Assembly: GCA_964352475.1 (NCBI GenBank) | Contig: CAYGSL010000003.1 | Span: forward strand, 62,001 to 126,000 | From: JAUIET01 sp964352475 | GTDB lineage: Bacteria > Pseudomonadota > Gammaproteobacteria > Pseudomonadales > JAUIET01 | Length of the DNA stretch: 64,000 nt | Direction: 5' to 3' | In this document: one piece after another, positions 52,002 to 61,615 of the stretch | Layout of the letters: the number at the start of each line of letters is the position of its first letter | How positions within the stretch are numbered: position 1 is the first letter of the stretch | Translations under genes and position numbers: made by a program | The notes under the pieces: model-generated | Seen by the model: only the letters and a program-made list of their open reading frames with translations | Told to the model about the DNA's origin: nothing | Database searches by the model: none

Positions 52002-54233
52002 TCAGCCGTTAAGAATTCGCTCAGCGCTGGATACATTAGGCAGCATATTGATCTTGGCCAGCAGGCTGCCCAGTGATTCAAGACTGTCTACTTCCACCGT
52101 GATTACAATTCGCGCAATATTAGATTGTTTATCGGTATGCGTTTGAACCTGGGTCAAGTTGCACATCTCGGCTGCCAATAGGCCTGTTACGTCGCTTAAC
52201 AGGCCGCGCCGATCAAACGCTTCAATTCTGACTTCCACTGGATAGGAACTGGCTTCCGTAGCATCCCAATCCACTGCAATTATCCGCTTTGCGTCTTTAT
52301 CCAGCAAAGACAGTATTCGCCCACAGTCCTGCCTGTGAATGGAAACACCTCGCCCCTGTGTGATATAGCCCCTGATAGGGTCACCGGGTACGGGTTTGCA
52401 ACACCCCGCCAGATGACTCAAAAGGTTGCCTATACCGCCAATTCTTACACCACCGGATACCGGCTCGTTCTCCCGTTGGTGCAGTCGAGGCGCAAATTCC
52501 TTATCCTCGCTGCCAAGCAGGGTTTGCGCCGCATTGAGCACCTGGCTTAAGCCAATATCACCCGCACCTATCGCGCCATACATGGACTCAACTGTTTGGC
52601 AATTTACTTTGCGAGCCACATAGCTGTAGTCGAGACTGGTCAGCGCTAGCCGCTTAAACTCTCGCTCTACCAACTGTCGACCCGCGGCCACATTTTCTTC
52701 CTGATCCAGACGTTTGAACCACTGCCTTATCTTTGAACGTGCGCGCGCAGTGCGCGTATAGGCAAGGCCGTCGCGCAGCCAATCACGGCTGGGTGCAAAT
52801 TGATTGCCGGTGATAATCTCGATTTGCTCGCCAGTATTCAATTGGTAGGTCAACGGAACAATACGCCCATCGATTTTCGCACCCTTGCAGCGATGGCCTA
52901 TTTCGGTATGAACGTGATAGGCAAAATCGATTGGCGTGGCACCGCTTGGCAAGTCGACTATGTGCCCTTCGGGGGTAAAAACATATACCCGGTCGTTGAC
53001 GATTTCAGAGCGAATTTTTCTTCCTTGCCCCTCCGTACGTTGCATGTCTGCGCTCCACTGCAGCACTTCGCGAAGCCAGGCAATTTTTTCTTCGTAAGAG
53101 GTGTCAGATCCCTTGCCGGCATCAGACCCTTTGTACAGCCAATGTGCGCACACCCCGTATTCAGCTTCCATATGCATGGCTTCGGTACGAATTTGCACTT
53201 CCAAGGTGTTTCCTTGGGGACCCAATACGGCCGTATGCAAACTGCGATAGCCATTCTCCTTTGGATTCGCGATATAGTCGTCAAATTCGTTGGGGACACT
53301 TCGCCACATCAAGTGCACTATGCCGAGCACTGCGTAGCAATCATGCGGCTGCTTGACTAAAATGCGAACGCCTCGAATATCATAAACTTCCGAGAAACTG
53401 ATCGATTTGGATCGCATCTTCCGCCAGATACTGAAGATGTGTTTGGCACGGCCCGATATTTGTGCGCCTATGCCTGCGTCTGACAGCGCTGTGCCTAATT
53501 GTTCGATTACTGCATTGATGAATGACTCACGGTCGACTCTTTTTTCAGCCAGCAAGCCCGCAATTTGCTGGTAAACATCGGGCTCAAGATAGCGAAAAGA
53601 CAGATCTTCCAATTCCCATTTTAACTGACCGATACCCAAGCGATGAGCCAATGGAACGTACACATTAAACACTTCCCTGGCGATTTTAGTACGTCTCTCC
53701 GGGTAAAGCTTGGCAACCCGAATTGCAGCCGTACGCTCAACCAGTTTGAGCAGTGCGATACGAACGTCGTCAACCATCGAGACCAGCATCTTGCGAATGG
53801 CTTGCCCTTGATTAGCACCCTGCCCCAGTACAGATAGCGTCGGGTCGTCGCTGATCTGGCTGATCATCGCCATCCGCTGCACGCCGTAAATCAAGGCACT
53901 AACGGACTCACCGAATTCTTGTTGCACGGCGTCCAGGCTCATGCGTTCCTTGCGCACCTGCCGGTAAAGCAAGGCTGCAACAAAGGCATCGCTGTCAACT
54001 TTAAAGTCCACCAGAATCTCTGCCATCTGCAGACCAATTCTGAAACTGCTCTGCGGCTTATCCAGATAATTGGTATCACCTGCAGAAATTTCTGCATCTG
54101 CACTAAGCTGTACCGCCCGCTTTAATACACTGGAATCATAAGCATCGCCTGGAAGTTCAAGCTCGGCATACCATGCTTCAAAATTGAATACCTGGCCGGG
54201 TTCATGCGGCTTGGAGCGGCTAAGTTGAACCAT
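52002..54233 (-). CDS. relA: GTP pyrophosphokinase (p)ppGpp synthetase I
   Basis: Ribosome-associated stringent-response synthetase. ATG 54233 (MVQLSRSKPHEPGQVFN) fits the RelA N-terminus and gives 743 residues; upstream frame extends 23 codons into cysM. The HD hydrolase domain is degenerate (ALLYRQVRKERM, no HD), so it is RelA, not SpoT. Synthetase motifs GRAKHIFSIWRKM, YDIRGVRILV, NPKENGYRSLHT and EVQIRT, then TGS (VYVFTPEGHIVDLPSGATPIDFAYHVH), zinc-finger-like helical and ACT domains (RRGLLSDVTGLLA). Overlaps cysM by 14 bases. In many relatives rlmD lies between cysM and relA, but not here. Confidence 0.95.
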   Translation of the reverse strand: MVQLSRSKPHEPGQVFNFEAWYAELELPGDAYDSSVLKRAVQLSADAEISAGDTNYLDKPQSSFRIGLQMAEILVDFKVDSDAFVAALLYRQVRKERMSLDAVQQEFGESVSALIYGVQRMAMISQISDDPTLSVLGQGANQGQAIRKMLVSMVDDVRIALLKLVERTAAIRVAKLYPERRTKIAREVFNVYVPLAHRLGIGQLKWELEDLSFRYLEPDVYQQIAGLLAEKRVDRESFINAVIEQLGTALSDAGIGAQISGRAKHIFSIWRKMRSKSISFSEVYDIRGVRILVKQPHDCYAVLGIVHLMWRSVPNEFDDYIANPKENGYRSLHTAVLGPQGNTLEVQIRTEAMHMEAEYGVCAHWLYKGSDAGKGSDTSYEEKIAWLREVLQWSADMQRTEGQGRKIRSEIVNDRVYVFTPEGHIVDLPSGATPIDFAYHVHTEIGHRCKGAKIDGRIVPLTYQLNTGEQIEIITGNQFAPSRDWLRDGLAYTRTARARSKIRQWFKRLDQEENVAAGRQLVEREFKRLALTSLDYSYVARKVNCQTVESMYGAIGAGDIGLSQVLNAAQTLLGSEDKEFAPRLHQRENEPVSGGVRIGGIGNLLSHLAGCCKPVPGDPIRGYITQGRGVSIHRQDCGRILSLLDKDAKRIIAVDWDATEASSYPVEVRIEAFDRRGLLSDVTGLLAAEMCNLTQVQTHTDKQSNIARIVITVEVDSLESLGSLLAKINMLPNVSSAERILNG

Positions 54234-55128
54234 CGGCGAACACTCCGGTGGATGTATAGCGATCGCCTCGATCACAGATGATGCAAACGATGACAGCATC
54301 ACTGAGTTCGGCGTTTAATTGCAGCGCTGCTGACACAGCACCACCTGATGACACACCACAGAATATTCCTTCCTTTATCGCTAACTGACGCATGGTGTGT
54401 TCGGATTGCTGTTGACTGATATCGATCACCCGGTCAACCCGAAGTTCATCATAAATACTAGGTAAATAGGCTTTCGGCCAACGTCTTATTCCCGGAATCG
54501 CAGAACCGTCTTCCGGTTGAAGACCAACAATCTGGATGCTGGTGTTTTGTTCTTTTAGATAACGTGACACCCCCATTATGGTGCCCGTGGTTCCCATTGA
54601 ACTGACGAAATGAGTAATTCGGCCATTTGTTTGACGCCAGATTTCAGGGCCCGTGCCTAGATAATGCGCCTGAGGGTTATCGTGATTGGAAAATTGGTCC
54701 AGTACCAGGCCTTCGCCATTAGCTTGCATTTCCAAGGCCAAATCTCTTGCCGCTTCCATACCACCTGACTGGCTGACTTCTATGAGTTCAGCACCATACG
54801 CAGACATCGCTTGCTTGCGTTCATCGCTCATATGCGCCGGCATAATCAGCTTTAGAACATACCCTTTTATCGCGGCGGCCATTGCCAGTGCAATGCCGGT
54901 ATTACCGCTGGTGGCTTCAATCAATGTATCGCCAGGCTGGATATCACCGCGTTGCTCAGCGGCAAGAATCATATTGAGCGCTGGTCTATCCTTTACCGAC
55001 CCCGCCGGGTTATTGCCTTCGAGTTTGAGCAGAATCAGGTTGGAACTTTCGCCTTGCAAGCGCTGCAGACGCACTAGCGGAGTTTCGCCGATGCAGGATT
55101 CGATGGTAGGAAAATCAATGTCTTGCAT
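54220..55128 (-). CDS. cysM: Cysteine synthase B
   Basis: PLP enzyme making cysteine from O-acetylserine and sulfide or thiosulfate. 302 residues. N-terminal IESCIGETPLVRLQRL, PLP lysine in LEGNNPAGSVKDRPA, phosphate loop EATSGNTGIALAM, and SMGTTGTIMGVSRYLKE. The short C-terminus and the Pseudomonas-type neighbours (gacS, relA) support CysM rather than CysK. Divergent from gacS over 88 bases and with almost no leader: the ATG lies close to the shared TATA-like site. The first bases have no visible Shine-Dalgarno sequence. Confidence 0.93.
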   Translation of the reverse strand: MQDIDFPTIESCIGETPLVRLQRLQGESSNLILLKLEGNNPAGSVKDRPALNMILAAEQRGDIQPGDTLIEATSGNTGIALAMAAAIKGYVLKLIMPAHMSDERKQAMSAYGAELIEVSQSGGMEAARDLALEMQANGEGLVLDQFSNHDNPQAHYLGTGPEIWRQTNGRITHFVSSMGTTGTIMGVSRYLKEQNTSIQIVGLQPEDGSAIPGIRRWPKAYLPSIYDELRVDRVIDISQQQSEHTMRQLAIKEGIFCGVSSGGAVSAALQLNAELSDAVIVCIICDRGDRYTSTGVFADGST

Positions 55129-55132
55129 AGCG

Positions 55133-55138
55133 TATAAT
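55133..55138 (+). promoter_or_regulatory. -10-like TATAAT upstream of the gacS-type kinase
   Basis: Perfect TATAAT about 79 bases before the ATG, in the cysM/gacS divergent region. No strong -35 at 17 bases. A stem GCAACGG / CCGTTGC (55144-55150, 55161-55167) follows in the leader. Promoter assignment is tentative. Confidence 0.35.
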
Positions 55139-55216
55139 GATTTGCAACGGCGGCAACTGGCCGTTGCTGTACCGCAACCAGGGCCGACATTTTAACATCA
55201 TGAGAGCCATAATCGC

Positions 55217-57955
55217 ATGCCTGTATGGTCATTAAAACGGCGGATCTTATTGATCAATGTGGGCGCATTGGGCGTCGTACTGGTGTTGTTTGGTGTTTAT
55301 TTCGTCAATACCCAGCAGACTTTCCTCAGCAGCACGCTCATTGCACGAGGCTTATCGACTGCTGAGCAACTGGCAATGCTGGGCGCTCGCAGCATTGCCA
55401 AGGCTGAGAGTGAAGCTTCGCTGCAAGATCTCGCCTCGCTAATCCTGGAACAGCGATCTGTTCGTGCAGTTCAGATTTATGATTCTCTCAACGACCGGCG
55501 CTATCAAGCCGGACCATCAATGCTGCAAGTGCTTGTTGAGCGCGATGATCTGCACGACAGGGACGTTGTGGTCAGCCAAAGCGACGCCTCCTATCGATTT
55601 GTAAAAACGATGACGACAAGTGACCGCGCCGGCAGAAAATCTGACTACGGCTGGGTGGAGATTGAGTACGCAAACCACCCGCTGATTATTCGCATGTTTG
55701 AGACGCTGCTCACCTCGGGTCTGATCATTCTTGGCATGTTAATCGCCATGATTGCACTGAGTGTGCTGCTGACAAGCAAATACAGCCGTAAGGTACAGAA
55801 GATTCTGGAGTCGGTTGACGCGGCTGCCTCCAATTCCGCCAGCACTGAAATTGCTCTGGATGGCGATGATGACGAGCTTGAGAAATTAGCCGCCAAACTC
55901 AATGCGATGTGGCTTGATGTCTACGCTAATCAGAAAGAGACCGAGCGGAGTGCTGCGCAAACCACACGTGACCTCAGGGAAACCCTGGAAACACTGGAAG
56001 TACAGAATATTGAGTTGGACCTGGCGCGGAAAGAGGCGGTTAACGCATCAACCGTTAAATCCGAGTTTCTTGCCAATACCAGCCATGAAATCCGCACGCC
56101 ACTGAACGGCATCATTGGTTTTACGAATTTGCTAAGCAAAACTCCATTGACGGACAAGCAAGCCGACTACGTAAACACAATCCGCCAATCTGCAAACGGT
56201 CTGCTTAGAATCATCAACGATATTCTTGATTTTTCCAAACTGGAAGCTGGCAAACTCGTACTCGACTATATTCCGATAAACCTGCTCGACTTGCTGGAAG
56301 AGACGCTGACATTGCTTGCACCGATGGCGAATGAGCGCAACATCAGCTTGAGCATTGTTTATCAGCACAATGTGCCAGAGCAAATTACCGGAGACCCGCA
56401 ACGCCTGCAGCAAATTATGACCAACCTCGTGCATAACGCGATTAAATTCACCACAGACGGCGAGGTAAAAATTGCGGTGCAATTGCTGGACAATCGTGAC
56501 CTGGAAATCAGTGTTACCGATACAGGCATAGGCATGAGCGAGGAACAGCAACAGAGCCTGTTCAACGCATTTAGCCAGGGGGACAGTTCAGTAAGCAGAA
56601 ACTACGGCGGCACCGGTCTGGGCTTGGTGATTGCACAACGCCTGGTGGAACAAATGGACAGTCGAATATCGCTGCAAAGCGAGGCCAACGTTGGCTCTAC
56701 CTTCCGTTTCAGCCTGCATACCAAGTTCATTACGCAAGATGTGCCAATGACTAATTTCGGCAAGTTGTCGGTCAGTTATTACTCGCGGCATGAAGGTTTA
56801 ACGCAATCGTTGCAGCAATTGTTTCGTCGCTGGCGCATTGGTTCTCAACGTATTAATTCTTTAGCTTCAGTTCCAGACCCTGTGCCAGGCGCTGAAAACA
56901 TGGATCAAGCGAGCGTGATGCTGCTTTCAATCGACAACAGTTGTCTGGACAATAGCGAAACAGTTCAACAGATAACGCAAATAGCAGAGCAATATAAAAC
57001 GGTCATCATGTGCGCCAGAGAGGTGCAAAACCGTTTGCAGTCGCTTCTTGGTGAAACCGGATTTGAAACGCTGTTCACACCACTTCGTCGTTCTGCACTG
57101 CACGAAGCGCTTTGCAAAGCGATTGCCGAACCAGGACAAAATAGTATTGCCAATACGCATCAGAGTGCGGCAACTCAACTGCCGTCGTCACGAGTGTTAA
57201 TCGTTGATGACAACCAGGCCAACCTGAAGCTTTTGCGATTGATGTTGGAAAACGAAGGCCTCAGCTGCAAAGCAGTAGACAATGCCAAATCTGCAATTGA
57301 GGCCTGCGACATTGAAGTATTCCAGCTTATTTTTATGGATATTCAAATGCCTGAAATTTCCGGGCTAGAGGCTACCCAAAAGATACGCATGCACAGCATT
57401 CTAAACCGCGCAACACCGGTAATCGCTGTTACCGCGCACGCTCAAACGGAAGACAAGAATGCGTTTATGAGGGCGGGAATGAACGATTACCTCGGCAAGC
57501 CAATTATGGAAGAGCAACTCGCGCAAGTCTTGAACCATTGGAGTCAGCATGGCCTGGAAGCTGGTGCGGAAGCAAAAGGCCATGAGCAGGAAGTCCTGGA
57601 GACGGCAGTGCCAGTAGACCTTCAATTGTGTCTGACATCAACCGGGCAAAAACCTGACCTCGCCAAAGACATGTTACAAGGCCTACTGGACTCACTGCCA
57701 GAGGCGCGGCAGAAAATTGCAGACCTGAAACAACAGAGAAACATGGATGAGTATTCCATGGCTGTGCATAGATTACATGGCAATGCCTGTTATACAGGCG
57801 TGCCCGTTTTACGACAAATTTGCCACGCTATTCAAGATGATGTGAAGTCAGGTCATACCGAGCAGGCTTATGCGCGCGCCGATCAACTGGATGCCGAGAT
57901 TGCCAGGCTGATGGCCTGGCACGAGCAGCACGATCTTGATGTTTTGTTCGAATAA
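55217..57955 (+). CDS. gacS: Hybrid sensor histidine kinase, GacS/BarA type
   Basis: Inner-membrane tripartite kinase that phosphorylates the GacA/UvrY response regulator and so controls small RNAs that titrate CsrA/RsmA. 912 residues: transmembrane helices at about 10-30 and 163-185 flank a periplasmic sensor; HAMP to about 240; HisKA with phospho-His290 in TSHEIRTPLNG; HATPase_c (NLVHNAIKF, VTDTGIGMSEE, GGTGLGL); a degenerate receiver-like stretch; receiver with D708 in FMDIQMPEISG; and an Hpt domain with H851 in VHRLHGNACYTG, as in E. coli BarA. Conserved neighbours cysM and relA support the assignment. ATG 55217 is used because an upstream ATG at 55200 runs into a stop after 11 codons. 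Confidence 0.93.
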   Translation: MPVWSLKRRILLINVGALGVVLVLFGVYFVNTQQTFLSSTLIARGLSTAEQLAMLGARSIAKAESEASLQDLASLILEQRSVRAVQIYDSLNDRRYQAGPSMLQVLVERDDLHDRDVVVSQSDASYRFVKTMTTSDRAGRKSDYGWVEIEYANHPLIIRMFETLLTSGLIILGMLIAMIALSVLLTSKYSRKVQKILESVDAAASNSASTEIALDGDDDELEKLAAKLNAMWLDVYANQKETERSAAQTTRDLRETLETLEVQNIELDLARKEAVNASTVKSEFLANTSHEIRTPLNGIIGFTNLLSKTPLTDKQADYVNTIRQSANGLLRIINDILDFSKLEAGKLVLDYIPINLLDLLEETLTLLAPMANERNISLSIVYQHNVPEQITGDPQRLQQIMTNLVHNAIKFTTDGEVKIAVQLLDNRDLEISVTDTGIGMSEEQQQSLFNAFSQGDSSVSRNYGGTGLGLVIAQRLVEQMDSRISLQSEANVGSTFRFSLHTKFITQDVPMTNFGKLSVSYYSRHEGLTQSLQQLFRRWRIGSQRINSLASVPDPVPGAENMDQASVMLLSIDNSCLDNSETVQQITQIAEQYKTVIMCAREVQNRLQSLLGETGFETLFTPLRRSALHEALCKAIAEPGQNSIANTHQSAATQLPSSRVLIVDDNQANLKLLRLMLENEGLSCKAVDNAKSAIEACDIEVFQLIFMDIQMPEISGLEATQKIRMHSILNRATPVIAVTAHAQTEDKNAFMRAGMNDYLGKPIMEEQLAQVLNHWSQHGLEAGAEAKGHEQEVLETAVPVDLQLCLTSTGQKPDLAKDMLQGLLDSLPEARQKIADLKQQRNMDEYSMAVHRLHGNACYTGVPVLRQICHAIQDDVKSGHTEQAYARADQLDAEIARLMAWHEQHDLDVLFE

Positions 57956-57962
57956 GTTTCGA

Positions 57963-58688
57963 CTATTTTTTACTTTTTCTGAAGATTTCTCTGGAGTTCA
58001 GCGTTTTGCCTTTTAACAGGTGCTGAAGCGCAAGCTGATTGACTTGTTTAAGTGTTTTCAGCACTTGCGGCTCACTCCATTCTCCACTGACAATTTGCAG
58101 CAATATCTCACCTGGAATAAGAGCCCCCTTGTTTTCAAGGGCTTTGCTGGAACGTAACTGGAAACCACTTCCAGCCAGAAACTCATAGTGCTTTCCACTG
58201 ACGATGGGACTCAAGCCGTCAGCTTCCAGATCAAAGCTCAAACCATACCCCAGACTATTCATCAATTTGAGCTCGAAATTACGCAAATGGGCTTCAAAAT
58301 TAGCCGTTTTATGCAGCGCAAGCAACACATCCTCATAAGCTTGAAACACGTCGGCTTGCTGTGCATTTACCAACAGCAAGTGATACAACAACTCATTGAG
58401 GTACAAGCCACTGAACAATCTGGCGCCTTGCAGTCGCTCTAGACCATACTGTGCGTCTATTTCGAAACTTGCGATGGTTTTGAGGTCGCCGTTTCCAAAC
58501 AGGCCAACATGATAGTGTAGAAAAGGTTCAGGTCTGGCTCGCGCGCGCGACCCTTTACGCCCACCTTTGAACACGGCTGACACTCGACCTTGTTCGCGCG
58601 TAAATAAGTCAAGCATCAAGCTTGTTTCACGAAACGCCCTGGAATGCAGAACATATGCGGCATAGGTGTTTGTTCTTGAACGCGCCAT
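57963..58688 (-). CDS. recO: DNA repair protein RecO
   Basis: Single-strand annealing mediator that loads RecA through RecFOR. 241 residues: N-terminal OB fold (AYVLHSRAFRETSLMLDLFT, VFKGGRKG, RPEPFLHYHVGLFG), and a helical C-terminal domain (LGYGLSFDLEADGLSP). Convergent with gacS at only seven bases. The zinc-binding cysteines of some RecO proteins are absent. Usually pdxJ follows recO; here the gacS gene ends instead. Confidence 0.94.
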   Translation of the reverse strand: MARSRTNTYAAYVLHSRAFRETSLMLDLFTREQGRVSAVFKGGRKGSRARARPEPFLHYHVGLFGNGDLKTIASFEIDAQYGLERLQGARLFSGLYLNELLYHLLLVNAQQADVFQAYEDVLLALHKTANFEAHLRNFELKLMNSLGYGLSFDLEADGLSPIVSGKHYEFLAGSGFQLRSSKALENKGALIPGEILLQIVSGEWSEPQVLKTLKQVNQLALQHLLKGKTLNSREIFRKSKK

Positions 58689-58734
58689 TGATCACTCCGC
58701 TTCAAGTACGACCCTGAGCAAAACCGGCAGTCTG

Positions 58735-59631
58735 TTAGTCAAATCCCAGGCTCTTTAGTGCTCGCTCATCATTAGACCAGCCTTGCTTCACTTTCACCCA
58801 CAGGCGCAACATCACTTTGGTCTCGAACATCGCTTCCATATCGGCCCGCGCCTGACTGCCTATAGTGCGCAGCCGCGAACCCTGCTTGCCAATAATAATG
58901 GCCTTCTGACCGGGGCGCTCAACGTAAATCGTCGCCGCAATATCCAGCAACCTGTCGTCACTTTTGAACTGCTCTATTTCGACTGCAGTTTCATAGGGTA
59001 ACTCTTTGCCTAACTGACGAACCAGTTTTTCCCTGATCAGCTCAGACACCATGAACCGTTCACTCTTGTCCGTAATTTGATCTTCGGGAAAATGGAATGG
59101 GCCCTCTGGCATCCTTGCTACCACTTCTTGCTGCAGCTCTTTCAAATACTCTCCGTGTAAGGACGCCACCGGCAGGTAACTCGCGAAGTTGTATTTGTTT
59201 TGCAGATCCTGGATAAATGGCAACAAGGCCTGGCGGTCTTTTAGCAAATCTATCTTGTTGATAACAAGCAGCACAGGCGCTTCGCTGTTAGCGAGCATCT
59301 CGGCTATCCACTGCTCTTCTTCCCCCCATTGAGTGCGATCCACCACGAAAAGTACTAGGTCCACATCCTCAATCACTGAGCGCGCCGTGCGATTCATATA
59401 CCGATTAACGGCGCTGGTGGTGAAGTTCTTATGCAGACCTGGCGTGTCGACAAACACACATTGGCTGGTCGCTTCAGTATGGATACCAAGAACGCTGTGA
59501 CGGGTGGTCTGAGGTTTGCGCGACGTAATGCTGATCTTCTGCCCAAGCATGTGGTTGAGCAAAGTCGATTTACCAACATTAGGTCTTCCGATGATAGCCA
59601 CATAACCACATCGTGTGGCGGAATCAGTCAT
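58735..59631 (-). CDS. era: GTPase Era
   Basis: Ribosome-maturation GTPase that binds the 3' end of 16S rRNA. ATG 59631 gives MTDSATRCGYVAIIGRPNVGKST and 298 residues (E. coli 301), overlapping the rnc stop by eight bases; the longer frame adds 23 residues that overlap rnc. G1 GRPNVGKS, G3 DTPGLH, G4 NKID, and the KH domain with GKQGSRLRTIG near the C-terminus. Confidence 0.95.
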   Translation of the reverse strand: MTDSATRCGYVAIIGRPNVGKSTLLNHMLGQKISITSRKPQTTRHSVLGIHTEATSQCVFVDTPGLHKNFTTSAVNRYMNRTARSVIEDVDLVLFVVDRTQWGEEEQWIAEMLANSEAPVLLVINKIDLLKDRQALLPFIQDLQNKYNFASYLPVASLHGEYLKELQQEVVARMPEGPFHFPEDQITDKSERFMVSELIREKLVRQLGKELPYETAVEIEQFKSDDRLLDIAATIYVERPGQKAIIIGKQGSRLRTIGSQARADMEAMFETKVMLRLWVKVKQGWSNDERALKSLGFD

Positions 59632-60322
59632 GTTGAATTTGCTCCAAAACAGCGGCAGCCGCGTTTTGCTCTGCCTCTCTGCGGCTGCCTCCCTGACCAC
59701 AGATCGGTGCGCCCAGCGATTTTACGCTACATTCAACTTCAAATATTTGCTCATGGGCTTTGCCAGTGGTTTTCTTTAAGTCGTATTTTGGCAAAGGGTG
59801 TTTTCTCGATTGCATTAATTCCTGAAGCCGCGTTTTAGCGTCCTTACCAGGATTGCGTGGATCAAGCTCAATCAACCGGGCAGCGAAGAAACCTTCAATC
59901 AAGCGTTTCACGGTATCAATATCAGAGTCCAGGTGTACTGCGCCAATCAGGGCTTCAACAGCATCAGCGAGTATGGACGCCCGGCGACGCCCGCCACTTT
60001 TTGCTTCCCCGGAACCAAGTTTCAGATGTGGCCCAAGGTTTAACTCGGTACCTATATCTGTAAGAGTATTGCCTTTCACAAGGTTTGAACGCATTCGGCT
60101 CAAATCGCCCTCAGTGCACTGAGGGAAACGACTATAAAGCAGCTCGGCAATGGTGTAACTCAAAATCGCGTCACCGAGAAATTCCAGTCGTTCGTTGTGA
60201 TGGCTTGAGTAACTGCGGTGGGTAAGAGCTTGCCTCAGCAGCTTTTTGTTAGAGAAGCGGTAGTCCAGCGCACTTTCGATTGCAGACTCGGGGGCTTCAG
60301 CCACCGCTGCGCGCCGCTTCAA
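59624..60322 (-). CDS. rnc: Ribonuclease III
   Basis: Double-stranded RNA endonuclease for rRNA and mRNA processing. 232 residues: the catalytic ERLEFLGDAILSY motif (near residues 43-55), the second acidic site DAVEALIGAVHLD, and a C-terminal dsRNA-binding domain (LQELMQSRKHPLPKYDL). The first codon in this frame is TTG at 60322; a GTG six codons later is the alternative, giving 226 residues (E. coli 226). The N-terminus is therefore uncertain by about six residues. Overlaps the DUF4845 gene by 26 bases. Confidence 0.94.
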   Translation of the reverse strand: MKRRAAVAEAPESAIESALDYRFSNKKLLRQALTHRSYSSHHNERLEFLGDAILSYTIAELLYSRFPQCTEGDLSRMRSNLVKGNTLTDIGTELNLGPHLKLGSGEAKSGGRRRASILADAVEALIGAVHLDSDIDTVKRLIEGFFAARLIELDPRNPGKDAKTRLQELMQSRKHPLPKYDLKKTTGKAHEQIFEVECSVKSLGAPICGQGGSRREAEQNAAAAVLEQIQHD

Positions 60323-60704
60323 ATGTCACTTGCGGAAACTTCAAAACAACGTCCATATTACCCAGTAATGGAGAGCGACGCTCATAATCAAGCGTTGCGG
60401 TTAAACTACTCTTGGTTCGATCAAAAACAACATCGTTTTCGCTGATAAAGTCGATTCGGTTGACTTCCAGACGCCTGAACAACATTGAACTCAACTTCCG
60501 CTTGGATATCTTGTCGTCATCGGCCGCTTCATCCAACACATCCTGAAGAGACTCTTCAATCGTCCAGTGGTCCATATACATTGGAAATATTTTGATCGCT
60601 GAGATCACCAATATTGCTCCGAACATGATTGCGCAGACTACGACCAGATCAATCGCACCGCGCTGCTCGGCACGCCGCTTAACGCCTTTTTTTGTCAATT
60701 TCAT
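60297..60704 (-). CDS. DUF4845 membrane-anchored protein
   Basis: 135 residues, one hydrophobic segment (GAIDLVVVCAIMFGAILVISA, about 16-36) preceded by a very basic stretch (KKGVKRRAEQRG), followed by a mixed-charge soluble domain. This matches the DUF4845 family normally found between lepB and rnc in gammaproteobacteria. No function is established. Tightly packed: 26-base overlap with rnc and 65 bases from lepB. Confidence 0.88.
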   Translation of the reverse strand: MKLTKKGVKRRAEQRGAIDLVVVCAIMFGAILVISAIKIFPMYMDHWTIEESLQDVLDEAADDDKISKRKLSSMLFRRLEVNRIDFISENDVVFDRTKSSLTATLDYERRSPLLGNMDVVLKFPQVTFEAARSGG

Positions 60705-60769
60705 TTTTGAACCTTACATTGCCAATGCAGCTAAGTATAGGAGAAACCACCGGTACCGGCCATTTCTCG

Positions 60770-61612
60770 CTACTGAACTGTACCGACTCGGGAAAAGCTG
60801 GGCAGGCTCAAAAACTCTTCCCAATGCATCCAGATGGCAAAGGCTCTACCGACAATATTGGCCTCTGGCACCTGACCCCATACCCTGGAATCACTGCTAT
60901 TGTCTCGGTTATCGCCCATCAGAAAATAGTGATCGGGCCGAACTTTGACCGAAAAATCATCTAACAAGTAGCGTCTGAGATCCTGTCTGACTTTGTGCTC
61001 AACACCATTCAATGTCTCCATTGCCAGACGCTCGCTGGGGCGATCAGGTGGCAAGTCTGCGAGCAGAGTTTGTCGCTGCACCACTCCATTGATGGTCAGT
61101 ATCTTGTCTTTATACTCCACAAGATCGCCCGGCAAGCCTATGACCCGCTTGATGAAATACTGCTTGGTATGCGGCGGGAAGAACACCATCACTTCGCCGC
61201 GCTTAGGCGCATTCATTTCGAGCACCTTGGTTCTGACAACGGGCAGGCGAATACCGTAGGTATACTTATTAACCAGAATGAAATCACCAACTTCAAGCGT
61301 GGGAATCATCGACCCGGATGGTATCTGGAATGGCTCAACGATGAACGAACGAAGGATTAGCACAATCGCAAGCACCGGGAACAAGGATCGAGAGTACTCC
61401 ACCAGAATTGGCTCGCTAGCTTGCTCTCTGGCAGCGCTGAGAAAACGCTGTTGATCGGCACTGCCTTCCTTATCCCATTCGGGCCAGTCCAATTGCAACT
61501 GCTCAATGACGCTCAGTCGGCTGCGCCGCATTGTCAGCGTATCCAGCAGCCAGATTATGCCACTGCCAAACACCAGTAAAACGAGAATAAGAGGGAAGTT
61601 CAGATATTCCAT
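60770..61612 (-). CDS. lepB: Signal peptidase I
   Basis: Removes signal peptides from exported pre-proteins at the outer face of the inner membrane. 280 residues with an N-terminal membrane helix and a second hydrophobic segment (SLFPVLAIVLILRSFIVEP). Catalytic Ser in QIPSGSMIPTL, the general-base Lys in YFIKRVIGLPGD, and box E GDNRDNSSDSR. Lies three bases downstream of lepA. E. coli LepB has 324 residues, so this one is slightly shorter. Confidence 0.96.
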   Translation of the reverse strand: MEYLNFPLILVLLVFGSGIIWLLDTLTMRRSRLSVIEQLQLDWPEWDKEGSADQQRFLSAAREQASEPILVEYSRSLFPVLAIVLILRSFIVEPFQIPSGSMIPTLEVGDFILVNKYTYGIRLPVVRTKVLEMNAPKRGEVMVFFPPHTKQYFIKRVIGLPGDLVEYKDKILTINGVVQRQTLLADLPPDRPSERLAMETLNGVEHKVRQDLRRYLLDDFSVKVRPDHYFLMGDNRDNSSDSRVWGQVPEANIVGRAFAIWMHWEEFLSLPSFSRVGTVQ

Positions 61613-61615
61613 GCC

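Noticed and set aside
55110..55138. Full sigma-70 promoter for the gacS-type kinase
   Set aside because: The -10 is perfect but bases at the -35 position (GAAAAT) do not match, so only the -10 is listed.
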